DNA from: Prevotellaceae bacterium UBA1710
Lineage (GTDB): Bacteria > Bacteroidota > Bacteroidia > Bacteroidales > Bacteroidaceae
Assembly (NCBI GenBank): GCA_002317355.1
Contig: DCJC01000061.1
Location: 1-21,414 of the forward strand
DNA length: 21,414 bases
Reading direction: 5' to 3'
The translations under genes and the position numbers were made by a program. Below are positions 14,305-21,414 of the stretch, in pieces. Within the stretch, counting starts at the first letter, position 1, and every line of letters starts with the position of its first letter. The notes beneath the pieces are model-generated. The model searched no databases. It was not told where the DNA came from and saw only the letters and a list, made by a program, of their open reading frames with translations.

Positions 14305-15099
14305 TTATTTTTGATTTAGGTCTCCCAACTCAAGCTCTACAGGGCAATGATCTGATCCATACACCTCTGTATGTATAGCTGCCTTCTGAATGCAGTCCTT
14401 TAGACGCTCTGAAGTCACGAAGTAGTCGATACGCCACCCCGTGTTCTTCTTACGAGCTTGAAAGCGGTAAGACCACCATGAGTAGGTCACCTCCTCAGGA
14501 TGTAATGTTCTGAAGGTGTCGATGAATCCCTCGCCAAGAAGAGTGGTGAACTTCTCGCGCTCCTCGTCTGTAAAGCCAGGATTCATGTGGTTTGTCTTAG
14601 GATTCTTCAAGTCGATCTCTTCATGAGCCACATTCATATCACCACATACGATGACAGGTTTCTTGGCATCGAGAGCCTTGAGATATGCGCGGAAGTCATC
14701 TTCCCATGTCATGCGGTAGTCAAGTCGGCGAAGACCATCCTGAGAGTTAGGGGTATAGACGGTAACGAGATAGAAATTCTCATACTCGAGGGTAATCACA
14801 CGACCTTCATGGTCATGCTCATCTATCCCCATACCATAATTAACGCTCAAAGGTGTATGTTTAGTATAGATAGCCGTACCAGAATAGCCTTTTTTGTCTG
14901 CATAATTCCAATATGAATGATATCCAGGGAAGGCAAGATCGAGCTGACCAGCCTGCATCTTTGTCTCCTGAAGGCAGAAGAAATCAGCATCAAACTCCAT
15001 GAAGGCTGTCTGAAAACCGATGATACCGTCTTCAACCTTCTCTCCATCCTTTCCTACGCAAGCACGAAGTCCATTGACATTCCAAGAGATAAAGCGCAT
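14305..15099 (-). CDS. xth: Exodeoxyribonuclease III / AP endonuclease
   Basis: 264 residues, full length for the ExoIII (Xth) family of the endonuclease/exonuclease/phosphatase fold. The catalytic residues are all present: Asn7 (WNVNG), Glu45 (CLQETK), Tyr115 (VYTPN), Asp154 and Asn156 (GDMNV), Asp225 (WRIDYF), Asp250 and His251 (SDHCPV). It cuts DNA 5' of abasic sites and removes 3' blocking groups in base-excision repair, using Mg2+. It begins 3 nt after folE ends, so the two are co-translated or co-transcribed. No promoter is visible in the gap. Confidence 0.95.
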   Translation of the reverse strand: MRFISWNVNGLRACVGKDGEKVEDGIIGFQTAFMEFDADFFCLQETKMQAGQLDLAFPGYHSYWNYADKKGYSGTAIYTKHTPLSVNYGMGIDEHDHEGRVITLEYENFYLVTVYTPNSQDGLRRLDYRMTWEDDFRAYLKALDAKKPVIVCGDMNVAHEEIDLKNPKTNHMNPGFTDEEREKFTTLLGEGFIDTFRTLHPEEVTYSWWSYRFQARKKNTGWRIDYFVTSERLKDCIQKAAIHTEVYGSDHCPVELELGDLNQK

Positions 15100-15102
15100 A
15101 AC

Positions 15103-15702
15103 TTACTTCTTAATCAGGTTCATGAATTCCTCACGTGTCTTTGCCTGCTCAAAGATGCCGGCAAAGGCAGATGTAGTAGTAACAGAGTTCTGCTTTTCTA
15201 CCCCACGCATCTGCATACACATGTGTGCTGCCTCGATGACAACCATAACGCCCTGTGGCTTGAGAGTTTCCTGAATGACCTCCATAATCTGGTGAGTCAT
15301 ACGCTCTTGCACCTGAAGACGACGGGCAAAGACCTCTACCACACGAGCAATCTTAGAAAGGCCTGTGATAGTGCCGTTAGGGATGTAAGCCACGTGAGCC
15401 TTGCCATAGAAAGGCAACATGTGATGCTCGCACATTGAGTAGAAATTGATATCCTTCACGATGACCATGTGGTTATAGGTCTCGTGGAAAAGAGCCTTCT
15501 CGAGGATAGCCTTTGGATCCTCACGATAGCCCTTGGTCAGGAATTGCATAGCCTTAGCCACGCGAACAGGAGTCTTGAGCAATCCCTCACGCTCTGGATC
15601 TTCTCCAAGAAGACCAAGCACTTCCTTGTAATGACCTGCAAGCTCATCGAGGGTCTCAGGATTTACGTAAGGCTCTGTTGATTCTATATTACTATCTAGC
15701 AT
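15103..15702 (-). CDS. folE: GTP cyclohydrolase I
   Basis: 199 residues from the ATG at 15702. An in-frame ATG at 15759 would add 19 hydrophobic residues that match nothing in the family and lie in spacer DNA, so I reject it. Zinc ligands Cys91 and His94 (SMCEHHMLPF) and Cys162 (HMCMQMRG) are present, as are the GTP-binding GLSKIAR and QERMTHQI segments. The cytoplasmic homodecamer converts GTP to 7,8-dihydroneopterin triphosphate and formate, the first step of tetrahydrofolate synthesis. It lies between the SPOR gene (113 nt upstream) and xth (3 nt downstream). Confidence 0.95.
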   Translation of the reverse strand: MLDSNIESTEPYVNPETLDELAGHYKEVLGLLGEDPEREGLLKTPVRVAKAMQFLTKGYREDPKAILEKALFHETYNHMVIVKDINFYSMCEHHMLPFYGKAHVAYIPNGTITGLSKIARVVEVFARRLQVQERMTHQIMEVIQETLKPQGVMVVIEAAHMCMQMRGVEKQNSVTTTSAFAGIFEQAKTREEFMNLIKK

Positions 15703-15775
15703 TTTTATATGGATAAGGCTGTAAGCGATTAGAGATTGGGGATTAAAAATTAGAGTCAACCCAATCGCGCAGCCT

Positions 15776-15808
15776 AATTATCAATTATAAATTCTCAATT
15801 ATCAATTG
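15776..15808. repeat. Short AT-rich direct repeats
   Basis: AATTATCAATT occurs at 15776-15786 and again at 15797-15807, with related AATTCTCAATT between them. The stretch is nearly palindromic because AATT pairs with itself. It lies in the SPOR-folE gap, beside GATTAGAGATTGGGGATTA-like tandem words around 15727-15752. It is probably simple spacer sequence. Confidence 0.5.
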
Positions 15809-15815
15809 TGTAGCA

Positions 15816-16436
15816 CTAATATGCCACACTAATCTGTCCTCTCACAAGGCAGGCCTGTGGATAATATTTCTTTACTTGGGCAAGCATGGCACGGGCATCA
15901 TCCTGATTGCGGTAGTTGCCCATACGGCATTTCCATGAAGGAGAATAGAAATGAACATACACAGGTTCATTTGGGAAGTAGCGCTTCATGTCGGCTCCTG
16001 CCTTCTCAGCTTTCTGACGGTCGGTACGTGAATTGCCGCCTGAGAATACCTGAATACGATAGCCTGTAACCTTGTAGCTGTTGCGCATCACTTTCTTGCG
16101 GGTATCTACGGCAACATCTTCACCAGGATTCTCTCCGCCATTATGCGCAATATCTGAGCCGGTATGCTGATTGGCATCCGGTCTGTTAGTTTCTTGAGGA
16201 GTGGTCGGTACAGGGCGAGCTACGTTAGATGTAGCACCAGATTGCTGTGGCTTTGTTGGAGCGGGAGCAGCCTGAGGATTGCCATTAACCAACACATCGA
16301 TGGCCGCACTCTGGGTTACGGTCACCTGTCCCTTGCCAGGTTCGTTAGCACGAAGTCCGTCAAGGAATTTCTGATTCTGTGCCTGAATACCCAGGCTACA
16401 GATGATTGTGAGTATAAATATTAGAAATCTGTTCAT
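15816..16436 (-). CDS. SPOR-domain periplasmic protein
   Basis: 206 residues. The signal peptide is about 1-20 (SLGIQAQ). A low-complexity Pro, Thr, Gln and Asn linker (about 52-110) leads to a C-terminal SPOR domain (about 123-200; GYRIQVFSGGNSRTDRQKA, VYVHFYSPSWKCRMGNYRN, ACLVRG). SPOR domains bind peptidoglycan strands lacking stem peptides, mainly at the division septum, so the protein probably works in the periplasm on cell division or wall metabolism. It has no catalytic domain. It sits between tpiA and folE on the same strand, with a 103-nt gap containing a large AT-rich inverted repeat upstream. Confidence 0.85.
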   Translation of the reverse strand: MNRFLIFILTIICSLGIQAQNQKFLDGLRANEPGKGQVTVTQSAAIDVLVNGNPQAAPAPTKPQQSGATSNVARPVPTTPQETNRPDANQHTGSDIAHNGGENPGEDVAVDTRKKVMRNSYKVTGYRIQVFSGGNSRTDRQKAEKAGADMKRYFPNEPVYVHFYSPSWKCRMGNYRNQDDARAMLAQVKKYYPQACLVRGQISVAY

Positions 16437-16450
16437 TTTTATAAATGGGG

Positions 16451-16524
16451 AAATGAAAAGTGAAAAATGAAAAATGGTGACAGGCGATACCCATCACCTA
16501 TTTTTCATTTTTTATTTTTCATTT
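16451..16524. repeat. Long AT-rich inverted repeat between tpiA and the SPOR gene
   Basis: Left arm 16451-16480 is complementary to 16494-16524 at 28 of 30 positions plus a single-base bulge, around a 13-nt loop. The arms consist of GAAAAATGAAAAATG-type words plus GGTGA/TCACC at the top of the stem. On the minus strand it follows the tpiA stop by about 15 nt but is not followed by a pure U-run, so it may attenuate or stabilise the message rather than end it. Confidence 0.7.
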
Positions 16525-16539
16525 TGTTGTCTCGGAGGA

Positions 16540-17292
16540 TTAGTTCCAAGCGTCGATGATACCCTTGAAGTCAGCAGCCTTCAAAGAAGCACCACCGATG
16601 AGGCCACCGTCGATGTCAGCCTTAGCGAAGAGCTCAGGAGCGTTAGAAGCCTTACAAGAACCACCGTAGAGGATAGTTGTGTTGTCAGCAGCCTCAGCAC
16701 CATAAACCTCAGCAACGCAAGAACGGATGTAAGCGTGGATTTCCTCAGCCTGCTCAGCAGTAGCAGTCTTACCTGTACCGATAGCCCAGATTGGCTCGTA
16801 AGCGATTACGATGTTCTTCCACTCCTCAGCTGTGAGGTGGAATACTGAACCTGCGAGCTCAGCCTTACATACAGCCTCCTGCTCGTTAGCCTCACGCTGT
16901 GCGAGTGACTCACCGATACAGAAGATTACCTTAAGACCGTTAGCGAGAGCGAGGTTTACCTTCTCCTTGAGGATTTCTGGAGTCTCGTTGTAGTACTCAC
17001 GACGCTCAGAGTGACCGAGGATAACATACTCAGCACCTGTTGACTTAACCATCTCAGCAGAAACCTCACCTGTGTAAGCACCAGAAGCCTTGTCTGCACA
17101 GTTCTCAGCAGAGAGCTTGATGCAGCTGCCCTCGATTACGTTAGCAACGCTTGCGAGGTGGATGAATGGAGTACCGATGATAACCTCACAGTTAGGGTTC
17201 TTTACTACTTCTGTAAGTTCCTTAGCGAGAGCAACGCCCTCCTGCAGGTTCTTGTTCATTTTCCAGTTACCTGCTACGATTTTCTTTCTCAT
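16540..17292 (-). CDS. tpiA: Triose-phosphate isomerase
   Basis: 250 residues, full length. Active-site residues Asn9 and Lys11 (GNWKMN), His94 (ILGHSERR) and Glu166 (AYEPIWAIGTGKTAT, which includes the flexible loop 6) are present, with the phosphate-binding GGLIGGASL (229-237). It interconverts dihydroxyacetone phosphate and glyceraldehyde 3-phosphate in glycolysis, as a cytoplasmic dimer. Codon use is strongly biased (GCA, GAG, AAC, GTT), fitting high expression. Its start overlaps the end of the DoxX-like gene by 26 nt, yet the leader just before the ATG is A-rich (AACAAAACAAAAA), which may favour independent, efficient initiation. Confidence 0.97.
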   Translation of the reverse strand: MRKKIVAGNWKMNKNLQEGVALAKELTEVVKNPNCEVIIGTPFIHLASVANVIEGSCIKLSAENCADKASGAYTGEVSAEMVKSTGAEYVILGHSERREYYNETPEILKEKVNLALANGLKVIFCIGESLAQREANEQEAVCKAELAGSVFHLTAEEWKNIVIAYEPIWAIGTGKTATAEQAEEIHAYIRSCVAEVYGAEAADNTTILYGGSCKASNAPELFAKADIDGGLIGGASLKAADFKGIIDAWN

Positions 17293-18634
17293 TTTTTGTT
17301 TTGTTTTTAATGAATTTATATATCCTATCGGATTCTTTTAATTCTTTACTCTTTAGCCATCTTGACCACATCCAGAGTCTGTCTGCTATGGTAAGAAGTG
17401 CCAGCGGAAGCACGAACCATAGTAGGATGAATACGATGCGCTTGCCTGTCTCGTCTTCTGGCATGTGACCGAATTCCGACTTCTCAAGCGGTTGCTTTAT
17501 CATCTCGTCGGCTGGCAGGAAGTTGTGGCTCCACTTGCCAATGATGGTTCCATCCTTAAGCAACAGTAATCCTGGATTACTTCTTATGATGGTCTTTAGT
17601 GTCGTTTCATCCGTGTTGTAGAACGGATATTCAGCTCCTGTAATGTCCTTCCAGCGTGTAATAGCAGAATCGCCACTTGCTGTCAGACAGCAGAACTTAT
17701 ACTTGTTTTCTACGGCATACTCATAGATTATGTCTATATTGCCGAAGTTGCTATCGTCTGCCTGTTCCAGATGTGGAGAGATGAGTAGGAATACATATCC
17801 CTTGTTGATTATGTCTGTCAGGTCATCACCCGTCTCCATATCGCTTATAGAGAAATCATGGATAGGAGGTACGTAGCCCTCGCTTATCTGCTTTGTCTTG
17901 GAATCAACGAATGTCCAAGTGGAATCAGGATATTCCTCCAATGTGAATTCCTTCTGAGTCCCATCTTTCTCCATTATGAAGGTCGTTTCAAACTCAGGAC
18001 CTTTCACTCCCTCTGGCATCTCCATTCCCTTCGGGATATTCACGCCTAAGTGGTAAGGACGGAAGTCGAATACAGGAAGGTTGTACAGACTCCATACCGA
18101 TGTGGCGAGGATAAAGAGGAATGTATAGTGGAATACAAGCCATTGGTTATCGAGAGTCACGAATCGAGGCATCTTCATCGGCCATTTCATTACGATGCCA
18201 GCAAAGATGAGCAGAACGATGTTCTTCAACAATGTCTCGCCGTTGCTCAGTTGTATTGCGTCGCCGAAACAACCGCAATCGCTAACGGGATCTGCCAGCC
18301 AAAGCCACACCGTCACGAGTGTCATTACCAGCATGAAGGCAAATGTAACACGGGTGACAAAACGCCTCATCATGGCAAACAGCAGGAACATGCCTAATGC
18401 AAATTCCATTGCCGAGAGTGCTACTGAAGCGGAAAGCGCCAGCCAATCAGGAACGTATTGCTGTAATCCGAGGGCTTCTGCATAGTCTTGCAGCTTGTAT
18501 TGTGTTCCAATTGGGTCAACAGCCTTGACGAAACCTGAGAAGATAAACGTTAATGCAAGCAGAACGCGAGCGATGTTTATCAGAATCTGGATTCCCACCT
18601 TGGAATACTGCGTTATCCCTTCCTTACTCTTCAC
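17267..18634 (-). CDS. DoxX/MauE-like membrane protein with thioredoxin-like part (BT_3928 family)
   Basis: 455 residues. Four membrane segments at about 15-36, 66-88, 95-114 and 135-150 form a DoxX/MauE-like unit with the motif DCGCFG (Cys120 and Cys122). A further segment (about 168-184) precedes an extracytoplasmic region (about 190-395) whose YVFLLISPHLEQAD...FCCLTAS stretch looks like a thioredoxin fold without a CxxC. A final membrane segment (about 400-418) and a basic tail end the protein. MauE-type proteins pass electrons for disulfide chemistry, so a redox role at the inner membrane is a reasonable inference. The start is GTG at 18634, overlapping the stop of the DUF1599 gene as GTGA, which indicates translational coupling. 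Confidence 0.75.
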   Translation of the reverse strand: MKSKEGITQYSKVGIQILINIARVLLALTFIFSGFVKAVDPIGTQYKLQDYAEALGLQQYVPDWLALSASVALSAMEFALGMFLLFAMMRRFVTRVTFAFMLVMTLVTVWLWLADPVSDCGCFGDAIQLSNGETLLKNIVLLIFAGIVMKWPMKMPRFVTLDNQWLVFHYTFLFILATSVWSLYNLPVFDFRPYHLGVNIPKGMEMPEGVKGPEFETTFIMEKDGTQKEFTLEEYPDSTWTFVDSKTKQISEGYVPPIHDFSISDMETGDDLTDIINKGYVFLLISPHLEQADDSNFGNIDIIYEYAVENKYKFCCLTASGDSAITRWKDITGAEYPFYNTDETTLKTIIRSNPGLLLLKDGTIIGKWSHNFLPADEMIKQPLEKSEFGHMPEDETGKRIVFILLWFVLPLALLTIADRLWMWSRWLKSKELKESDRIYKFIKNKTKNEKENRSR

Positions 18635-19170
18635 TCTTCGCCTTTTGTTTTAATCAGTCCGAAAACCGCATAGTTGATGATGTCCATGTAGTTTGAGTCG
18701 ATACCTTCAGACACGCTCACCTTACCTTGGTTATCCTCAATCTCCTTTACGCGGTTAATCTTTGTGAGGATGAAGTCTGTATAGCTTGTCACGCGCATTC
18801 CACGCCATGCCTCAGCATAGTCATGGTTCTTGCGAATCATGAGCTGGAGAGTCTCTTCTGCAAAGTGATCATAGAGTTCAATAGCGCGTGTCTTGTCGAT
18901 ATCTGGCTCGTCAACATATCCCTCTTGCAACTGGATAAGACCGATGATGCCGTAGTTGACCAAAGCCATGATTTCAGGACGGATGCCTTCTTCTACCATA
19001 GCCACCTCACCAGTCTCAAGCTGACGGATTCGCTTAGCCTTGATGAAGAGCTGATCGGTAAGAGAAGACGGACGGAGAATACGCCATGAAGCGCTATAGT
19101 CCCCAAGTTTTGCGGTAAAGATATCGCGACACTCTTTAAGTGCGCTTCTGAATTCTTCCTCTGTTGTCAT
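18631..19170 (-). CDS. DUF1599 protein, duplicated domain
   Basis: 179 residues from the ATG at 19170. The in-frame ATG at 19206 lies upstream of the promoter -7 box (19194-19201) and is rejected. The protein consists of two homologous halves (about 15-80 and 107-172), each with the pattern K..DY...WR..R..S.TD....K..R....E......V.EGI......I.NY...GLI; compare LGDYSASWRILRPSSLTD with NHDYAEAWRGMRVTSYTD. DUF1599 is an all-helical family limited largely to Bacteroidetes, and I recall it being related to MazG-type nucleotide pyrophosphohydrolases; this function is unproven. It is the first gene of the cluster and has a consensus promoter. Confidence 0.8.
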   Translation of the reverse strand: MTTEEEFRSALKECRDIFTAKLGDYSASWRILRPSSLTDQLFIKAKRIRQLETGEVAMVEEGIRPEIMALVNYGIIGLIQLQEGYVDEPDIDKTRAIELYDHFAEETLQLMIRKNHDYAEAWRGMRVTSYTDFILTKINRVKEIEDNQGKVSVSEGIDSNYMDIINYAVFGLIKTKGEE

Positions 19171-19193
19171 GTTTATATATTTATAAAGCGGTG

Positions 19194-19224
19194 CAAAGTT
19201 AGTCATTTTTAGCGAGAATTCAAA
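19194..19224 (-). promoter_or_regulatory. Bacteroidetes promoter for the DUF1599-tpiA cluster
   Basis: On the minus strand TTTG (19224-19221) and TAACTTTG (19201-19194) are separated by 19 nt. The leader to the ATG at 19170 is about 18 nt. No other consensus promoter is seen down to 13439, so it may drive DUF1599, the DoxX-like gene, tpiA and perhaps the genes beyond. Confidence 0.8.
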
Positions 19225-19257
19225 GAAAAACTCTCCGAAAATGCCAAATCACACGGG

Positions 19258-19758
19258 TCATTTATCATTTGTCAACTCTTTTTGACGTTTATGTATATAT
19301 TTTATCTTGGCACACTCAAGATTGAATACCCCTTGAAGCGAGTCGCGACGAGCTCTCAGTTCATTGAACTGCTGCAATTCTTCCTCAGTAGCTACACATT
19401 CCTTGCGATGTGCTTCGACTATTGGCTTCATCTCATCAAACTGCCTGATTGATGCCTGAAGCGAAGAGTCAACAAGTGCAAGGTTTTCCTGAGCCATCTT
19501 CAAAGATGCCTCCTGCTGAATCTTTAATGCTTCCTTGCGCTCTTCTATTGCGTCAGGATAGTTGTGACGAAGAGAATCGATAGAGTAGATAACACGCTGG
19601 TAATTGCCTGCTTCATAGTCTGCTTGTATCTCCTTGAGCAACTGCTTCGCCTCTGGATTACTTTCACAACTGGTAAGAGAAACTGCGCTAAAAGCCACAA
19701 AAATAGCTATTCTGAGTGTTTGTAACGATGTCATTGTTATTTTTTTACGAATTTTCAT
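19258..19758 (-). CDS. Small lipoprotein with coiled coil, function unknown
   Basis: 166 residues. A basic n-region (KIRKK), a hydrophobic core (about 15-27) and a lipobox LTSC with Cys31 mark a lipoprotein signal. The mature part is helical and charged: residues 36-75 (EIQADYEAGNYQRVIYSIDS and following) look like a TPR-type helical hairpin, and 78-160 is a coiled coil. I recognise no named family. A second in-frame ATG at 19734 would lose the basic n-region, so 19758 is preferred for secretion, although it lies only about 5 nt from the promoter box and would give an almost leaderless message. It diverges from the CCA enzyme gene. Confidence 0.7.
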   Translation of the reverse strand: MKIRKKITMTSLQTLRIAIFVAFSAVSLTSCESNPEAKQLLKEIQADYEAGNYQRVIYSIDSLRHNYPDAIEERKEALKIQQEASLKMAQENLALVDSSLQASIRQFDEMKPIVEAHRKECVATEEELQQFNELRARRDSLQGVFNLECAKIKYIHKRQKELTNDK

Positions 19759-19762
19759 GGTG

Positions 19763-19770
19763 CAAAAATA
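19763..19770 (-). promoter_or_regulatory. Bacteroidetes -7 box for the lipoprotein gene
   Basis: Minus-strand TATTTTTG, matching TAnnTTTG, immediately upstream of the ATG at 19758. The upstream box is poor (TTTCG near 19791-19795). It is arranged back to back with the box at 19813-19820. Confidence 0.5.
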
Positions 19771-19812
19771 CTAAAAAAAATACAAACATCCGAAATTGTC
19801 ATTCTTTTTTTG

Positions 19813-19820
19813 TAATTTTG
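19813..19820 (+). promoter_or_regulatory. Bacteroidetes -7 box for the CCA enzyme gene
   Basis: TAATTTTG, matching TAnnTTTG, with the ATG at 19829 only 8 nt downstream. A transcript from here would have a leader of a few nt at most. The box also shows that the earlier in-frame ATG at 19796 is not the start, since it lies upstream of it. A TTG at 19796-19798 is nearer than the usual spacing. Confidence 0.6.
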
Positions 19821-19828
19821 CAGCCGAA

Positions 19829-21364
19829 ATGAAGGATTATACAGACGCCGAACTGGCGCAAATACTTGATAAGGATATTTTTCACATGATTTCTGAGGCT
19901 GCTGATAGCCTTGGTCTCGAGTGTTATGTCGTAGGAGGATATGTGCGTGATATCTTCCTTGAAAAGCCATCTGATGATATTGATTGTGTGGTAGTGGCTC
20001 CTGATGGAACTCCTGCCCCTGGAATTGCCGTTGCCAAGCGCCTTAAGAAGATGCTTGGCAAGAGAGCATATCTCTCCGTATTCAAGAACTTCGGTACTGC
20101 CCAAGTCAAGGTGTATGGAGAGGCTGGCTCCCTCTCTTTAGAAATCGAATTCGTTGGCGCTCGTCGTGAAAGTTATCAGCGTGATTCTCGTAAGCCTATC
20201 GTAGAGGATGGCACTCTCGAAGACGATCAGAATCGTCGTGACTTCACCATCAATGCTATGGCTATCTGCCTTAACAAGGATCGTTTCGGGGAGCTTGTTG
20301 ACCCATTCGGAGGCATCGATGATTTGTACGATGGAATAATACGTACACCTCTCGATCCTGATATCACATTCTCTGACGATCCTTTGCGAATGCTTCGTTG
20401 CATCCGCTTTGCCACACGCTTCAACTTCCTTATTGAAGATGAGACATTTGAGGCTTTGGAACGTAATGCCGAACGTATCAAGATTATTAGTGGAGAACGT
20501 ATAGCCGAAGAGCTTAACAAGACCCTCATGACCAAGCATCCAAGTCGTGGATTTGTTGACTTGCAACGCTCTGGCCTTCTTGCCCTTATCCTTCCAGAAC
20601 TCTCACACATGGATATGGTGGAGACAAAGAACGGTCGTGCGCATAAGAATAACTTCTACCACACTCTTGAGGTTCTCGAGAATTTGGTGAAAGCCCCCCT
20701 CAACTCCCACGAGGGTGAGCTTAGCCATTCGGACGGTACCCCTCCCCTCGGAGAGGATGGAAGGGGGCTCCAACTCTGGCTCCGTTGGGCAGCTCTTCTT
20801 CATGACATCGGAAAGCCAAAGAGTAAGCGTTGGGATCCTAATCTTGGTTGGACTTTCCACGCTCACAACACCATTGGAGCAAAGATGATTCCAGGCATAT
20901 TCAAGAGGATGAAATTGCCATTGGATGCCAAGATGAAGTTCGTACAGAAAATGGTGGATCTTCACATGCGTCCTATCGCTATTGCCGATGATATCGTAAC
21001 CGATTCTGCAGTTCGTCGTCTCGTGAATGATGCTGGTGATGATATCGACTCGCTCATGGCACTTTGTGAGGCTGACATCACAAGCAAGAATCAGCAGCGT
21101 AAGCAGAAATTCCTCGATAACTATCAGCTTGTGCATCAGAAGATTGAAGACCTTAAGGAAAAAGACTTTAAGCGTCTTCTCCAGCCTGTTATCGATGGTA
21201 ATGAGATTATGGAGATGTACAATCTCAAACCATCTCGTGAGGTCGGACTTCTTAAGCAATATCTCAAGGAAGCCGTCCTCGATAATAAGGTAGAGAACGA
21301 GCGCGAAGCCCTTCTTACCCTTCTCGACGAAAAGGCAAAGGAACTCGGATTGAACAAGGAATAA
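19829..21364 (+). CDS. cca: CCA-adding tRNA nucleotidyltransferase with HD domain
   Basis: 511 residues from the ATG at 19829. The class II nucleotidyltransferase head has VGGYVRD (35-41), the metal-binding Asp50 and Asp52 in SDDIDCVV, RRDFTINAMA (136-145) and the neck/body motif DDPLRMLRCIRFATRF (183-198). The C-terminal HD phosphohydrolase domain has His278, His325-Asp326 (LLHDIGK) and HNTIGAKM (346-353). It adds or repairs the 3' CCA end of tRNAs from CTP and ATP. Odd feature: residues 288-314 are a Pro/Gly/Ser-rich segment encoded exactly by the palindromic repeat at 20690-20771, between the first His helix and the HD pair. I expect family members to have only a short linker here. The frame stays open and all motifs on both sides are intact, so the enzyme is probably functional. 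Confidence 0.93.
   Translation: MKDYTDAELAQILDKDIFHMISEAADSLGLECYVVGGYVRDIFLEKPSDDIDCVVVAPDGTPAPGIAVAKRLKKMLGKRAYLSVFKNFGTAQVKVYGEAGSLSLEIEFVGARRESYQRDSRKPIVEDGTLEDDQNRRDFTINAMAICLNKDRFGELVDPFGGIDDLYDGIIRTPLDPDITFSDDPLRMLRCIRFATRFNFLIEDETFEALERNAERIKIISGERIAEELNKTLMTKHPSRGFVDLQRSGLLALILPELSHMDMVETKNGRAHKNNFYHTLEVLENLVKAPLNSHEGELSHSDGTPPLGEDGRGLQLWLRWAALLHDIGKPKSKRWDPNLGWTFHAHNTIGAKMIPGIFKRMKLPLDAKMKFVQKMVDLHMRPIAIADDIVTDSAVRRLVNDAGDDIDSLMALCEADITSKNQQRKQKFLDNYQLVHQKIEDLKEKDFKRLLQPVIDGNEIMEMYNLKPSREVGLLKQYLKEAVLDNKVENEREALLTLLDEKAKELGLNKE
20690..20771. repeat. GC-rich palindromic element inside cca
   Basis: Begins AAAGCCCCCCTC and ends GGAAGGGGGCTCC; the outer 7 bp AGCCCCC/GGGGGCT are perfect inverted ends. 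The inner CCTCCCCTCGGAGAGG is the core hairpin of the family. A segment of about 38 nt (TGAGCTTAGCCATTCGG at its centre) interrupts the core and is flanked on the minus strand by GGGAG on both sides. The element length is compatible with the reading frame and has no stop codon in it. Confidence 0.75.
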
Positions 21365-21414
21365 ACAAAAGAATAAACATCTGCCCTAAAATAACGTGAA
21401 TTCGATGAATTAAA

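Noticed and set aside
14917..15438. 173-codon plus-strand open frame
   Set aside because: Antisense across xth and folE, both complete with catalytic residues.
15703..15759. Upstream ATG for folE
   Set aside because: The extra 19 residues are encoded by AT-rich spacer and unlike GTP cyclohydrolase N-termini; the ATG at 15702 gives a normal-length protein.
19796..19828. Upstream ATG for the CCA enzyme
   Set aside because: It precedes the TAATTTTG promoter box at 19813-19820, and the added residues (MSFFFCNFAAE) are not typical of the family.
20603..21259. 218-codon minus-strand open frame
   Set aside because: Antisense to the HD domain of the CCA enzyme; no recognisable domain.

Overview
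The window looks like a chromosomal segment of a member of the Bacteroidales, most likely Prevotella or a close relative. Several independent signs agree. Intergenic DNA is AT-rich and carries the Bacteroidetes promoter signature TAnnTTTG, several times with a TTTG box 19 nt upstream. Translation starts lack clear Shine-Dalgarno sites. Signal peptides often end in AQ. Gene families include a PorT-like barrel, a DUF1599 protein, a DoxX-type membrane protein with a thioredoxin-like part, and a secreted GH10 xylanase with CBM6 modules. I assign the genus by pattern recognition only.

Layout. Positions 1-383 hold hairpins and no convincing gene. Positions 384-5438 (minus) form an export operon read tolC-like, hlyD-like, permease, permease, preceded by a coiled-coil membrane protein of unknown function (5499-6374). 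Divergent from it is a DASS/SLC13 dicarboxylate or anion transporter (6598-8118, plus). A 377-bp spacer with two different palindromic structures leads to a large secreted xylanase (8496-11147, plus). A bidirectional terminator separates that from a convergent SGNH esterase fused to a DUF4861-like domain (11230-12900, minus). A 55-residue 2[4Fe-4S] ferredoxin (13088-13255, minus) follows, with its own promoter and terminator.

A long minus-strand cluster runs from about 19200 down to 13439: DUF1599 protein, DoxX/thioredoxin-like membrane protein, tpiA, SPOR protein, folE, xth and a PorT-like barrel. The first three are tightly coupled (a GTGA overlap, then a 26-nt overlap), and folE-xth are 3 nt apart. 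A small lipoprotein (minus) and the CCA-adding enzyme (plus) diverge from 19763-19820.

I found no dedicated new defence system, mobile-element gene, CRISPR array, tRNA or rRNA. The most unusual signal is a family of GC-rich palindromic repeats with the core CTCCC-n(5)-GGGAG at 1604-1752, 8122-8278, 14199-14292 and 20690-20771. Two copies are translated: one supplies the start and first codons of an ABC permease, and one sits in frame inside the HD domain of the CCA enzyme. At least two copies carry a further insertion in their own centre. A separate 18-bp perfect hairpin (8283-8350) and alternative hairpins before the tolC-like gene (5453-5498) are the other unexplained structures.
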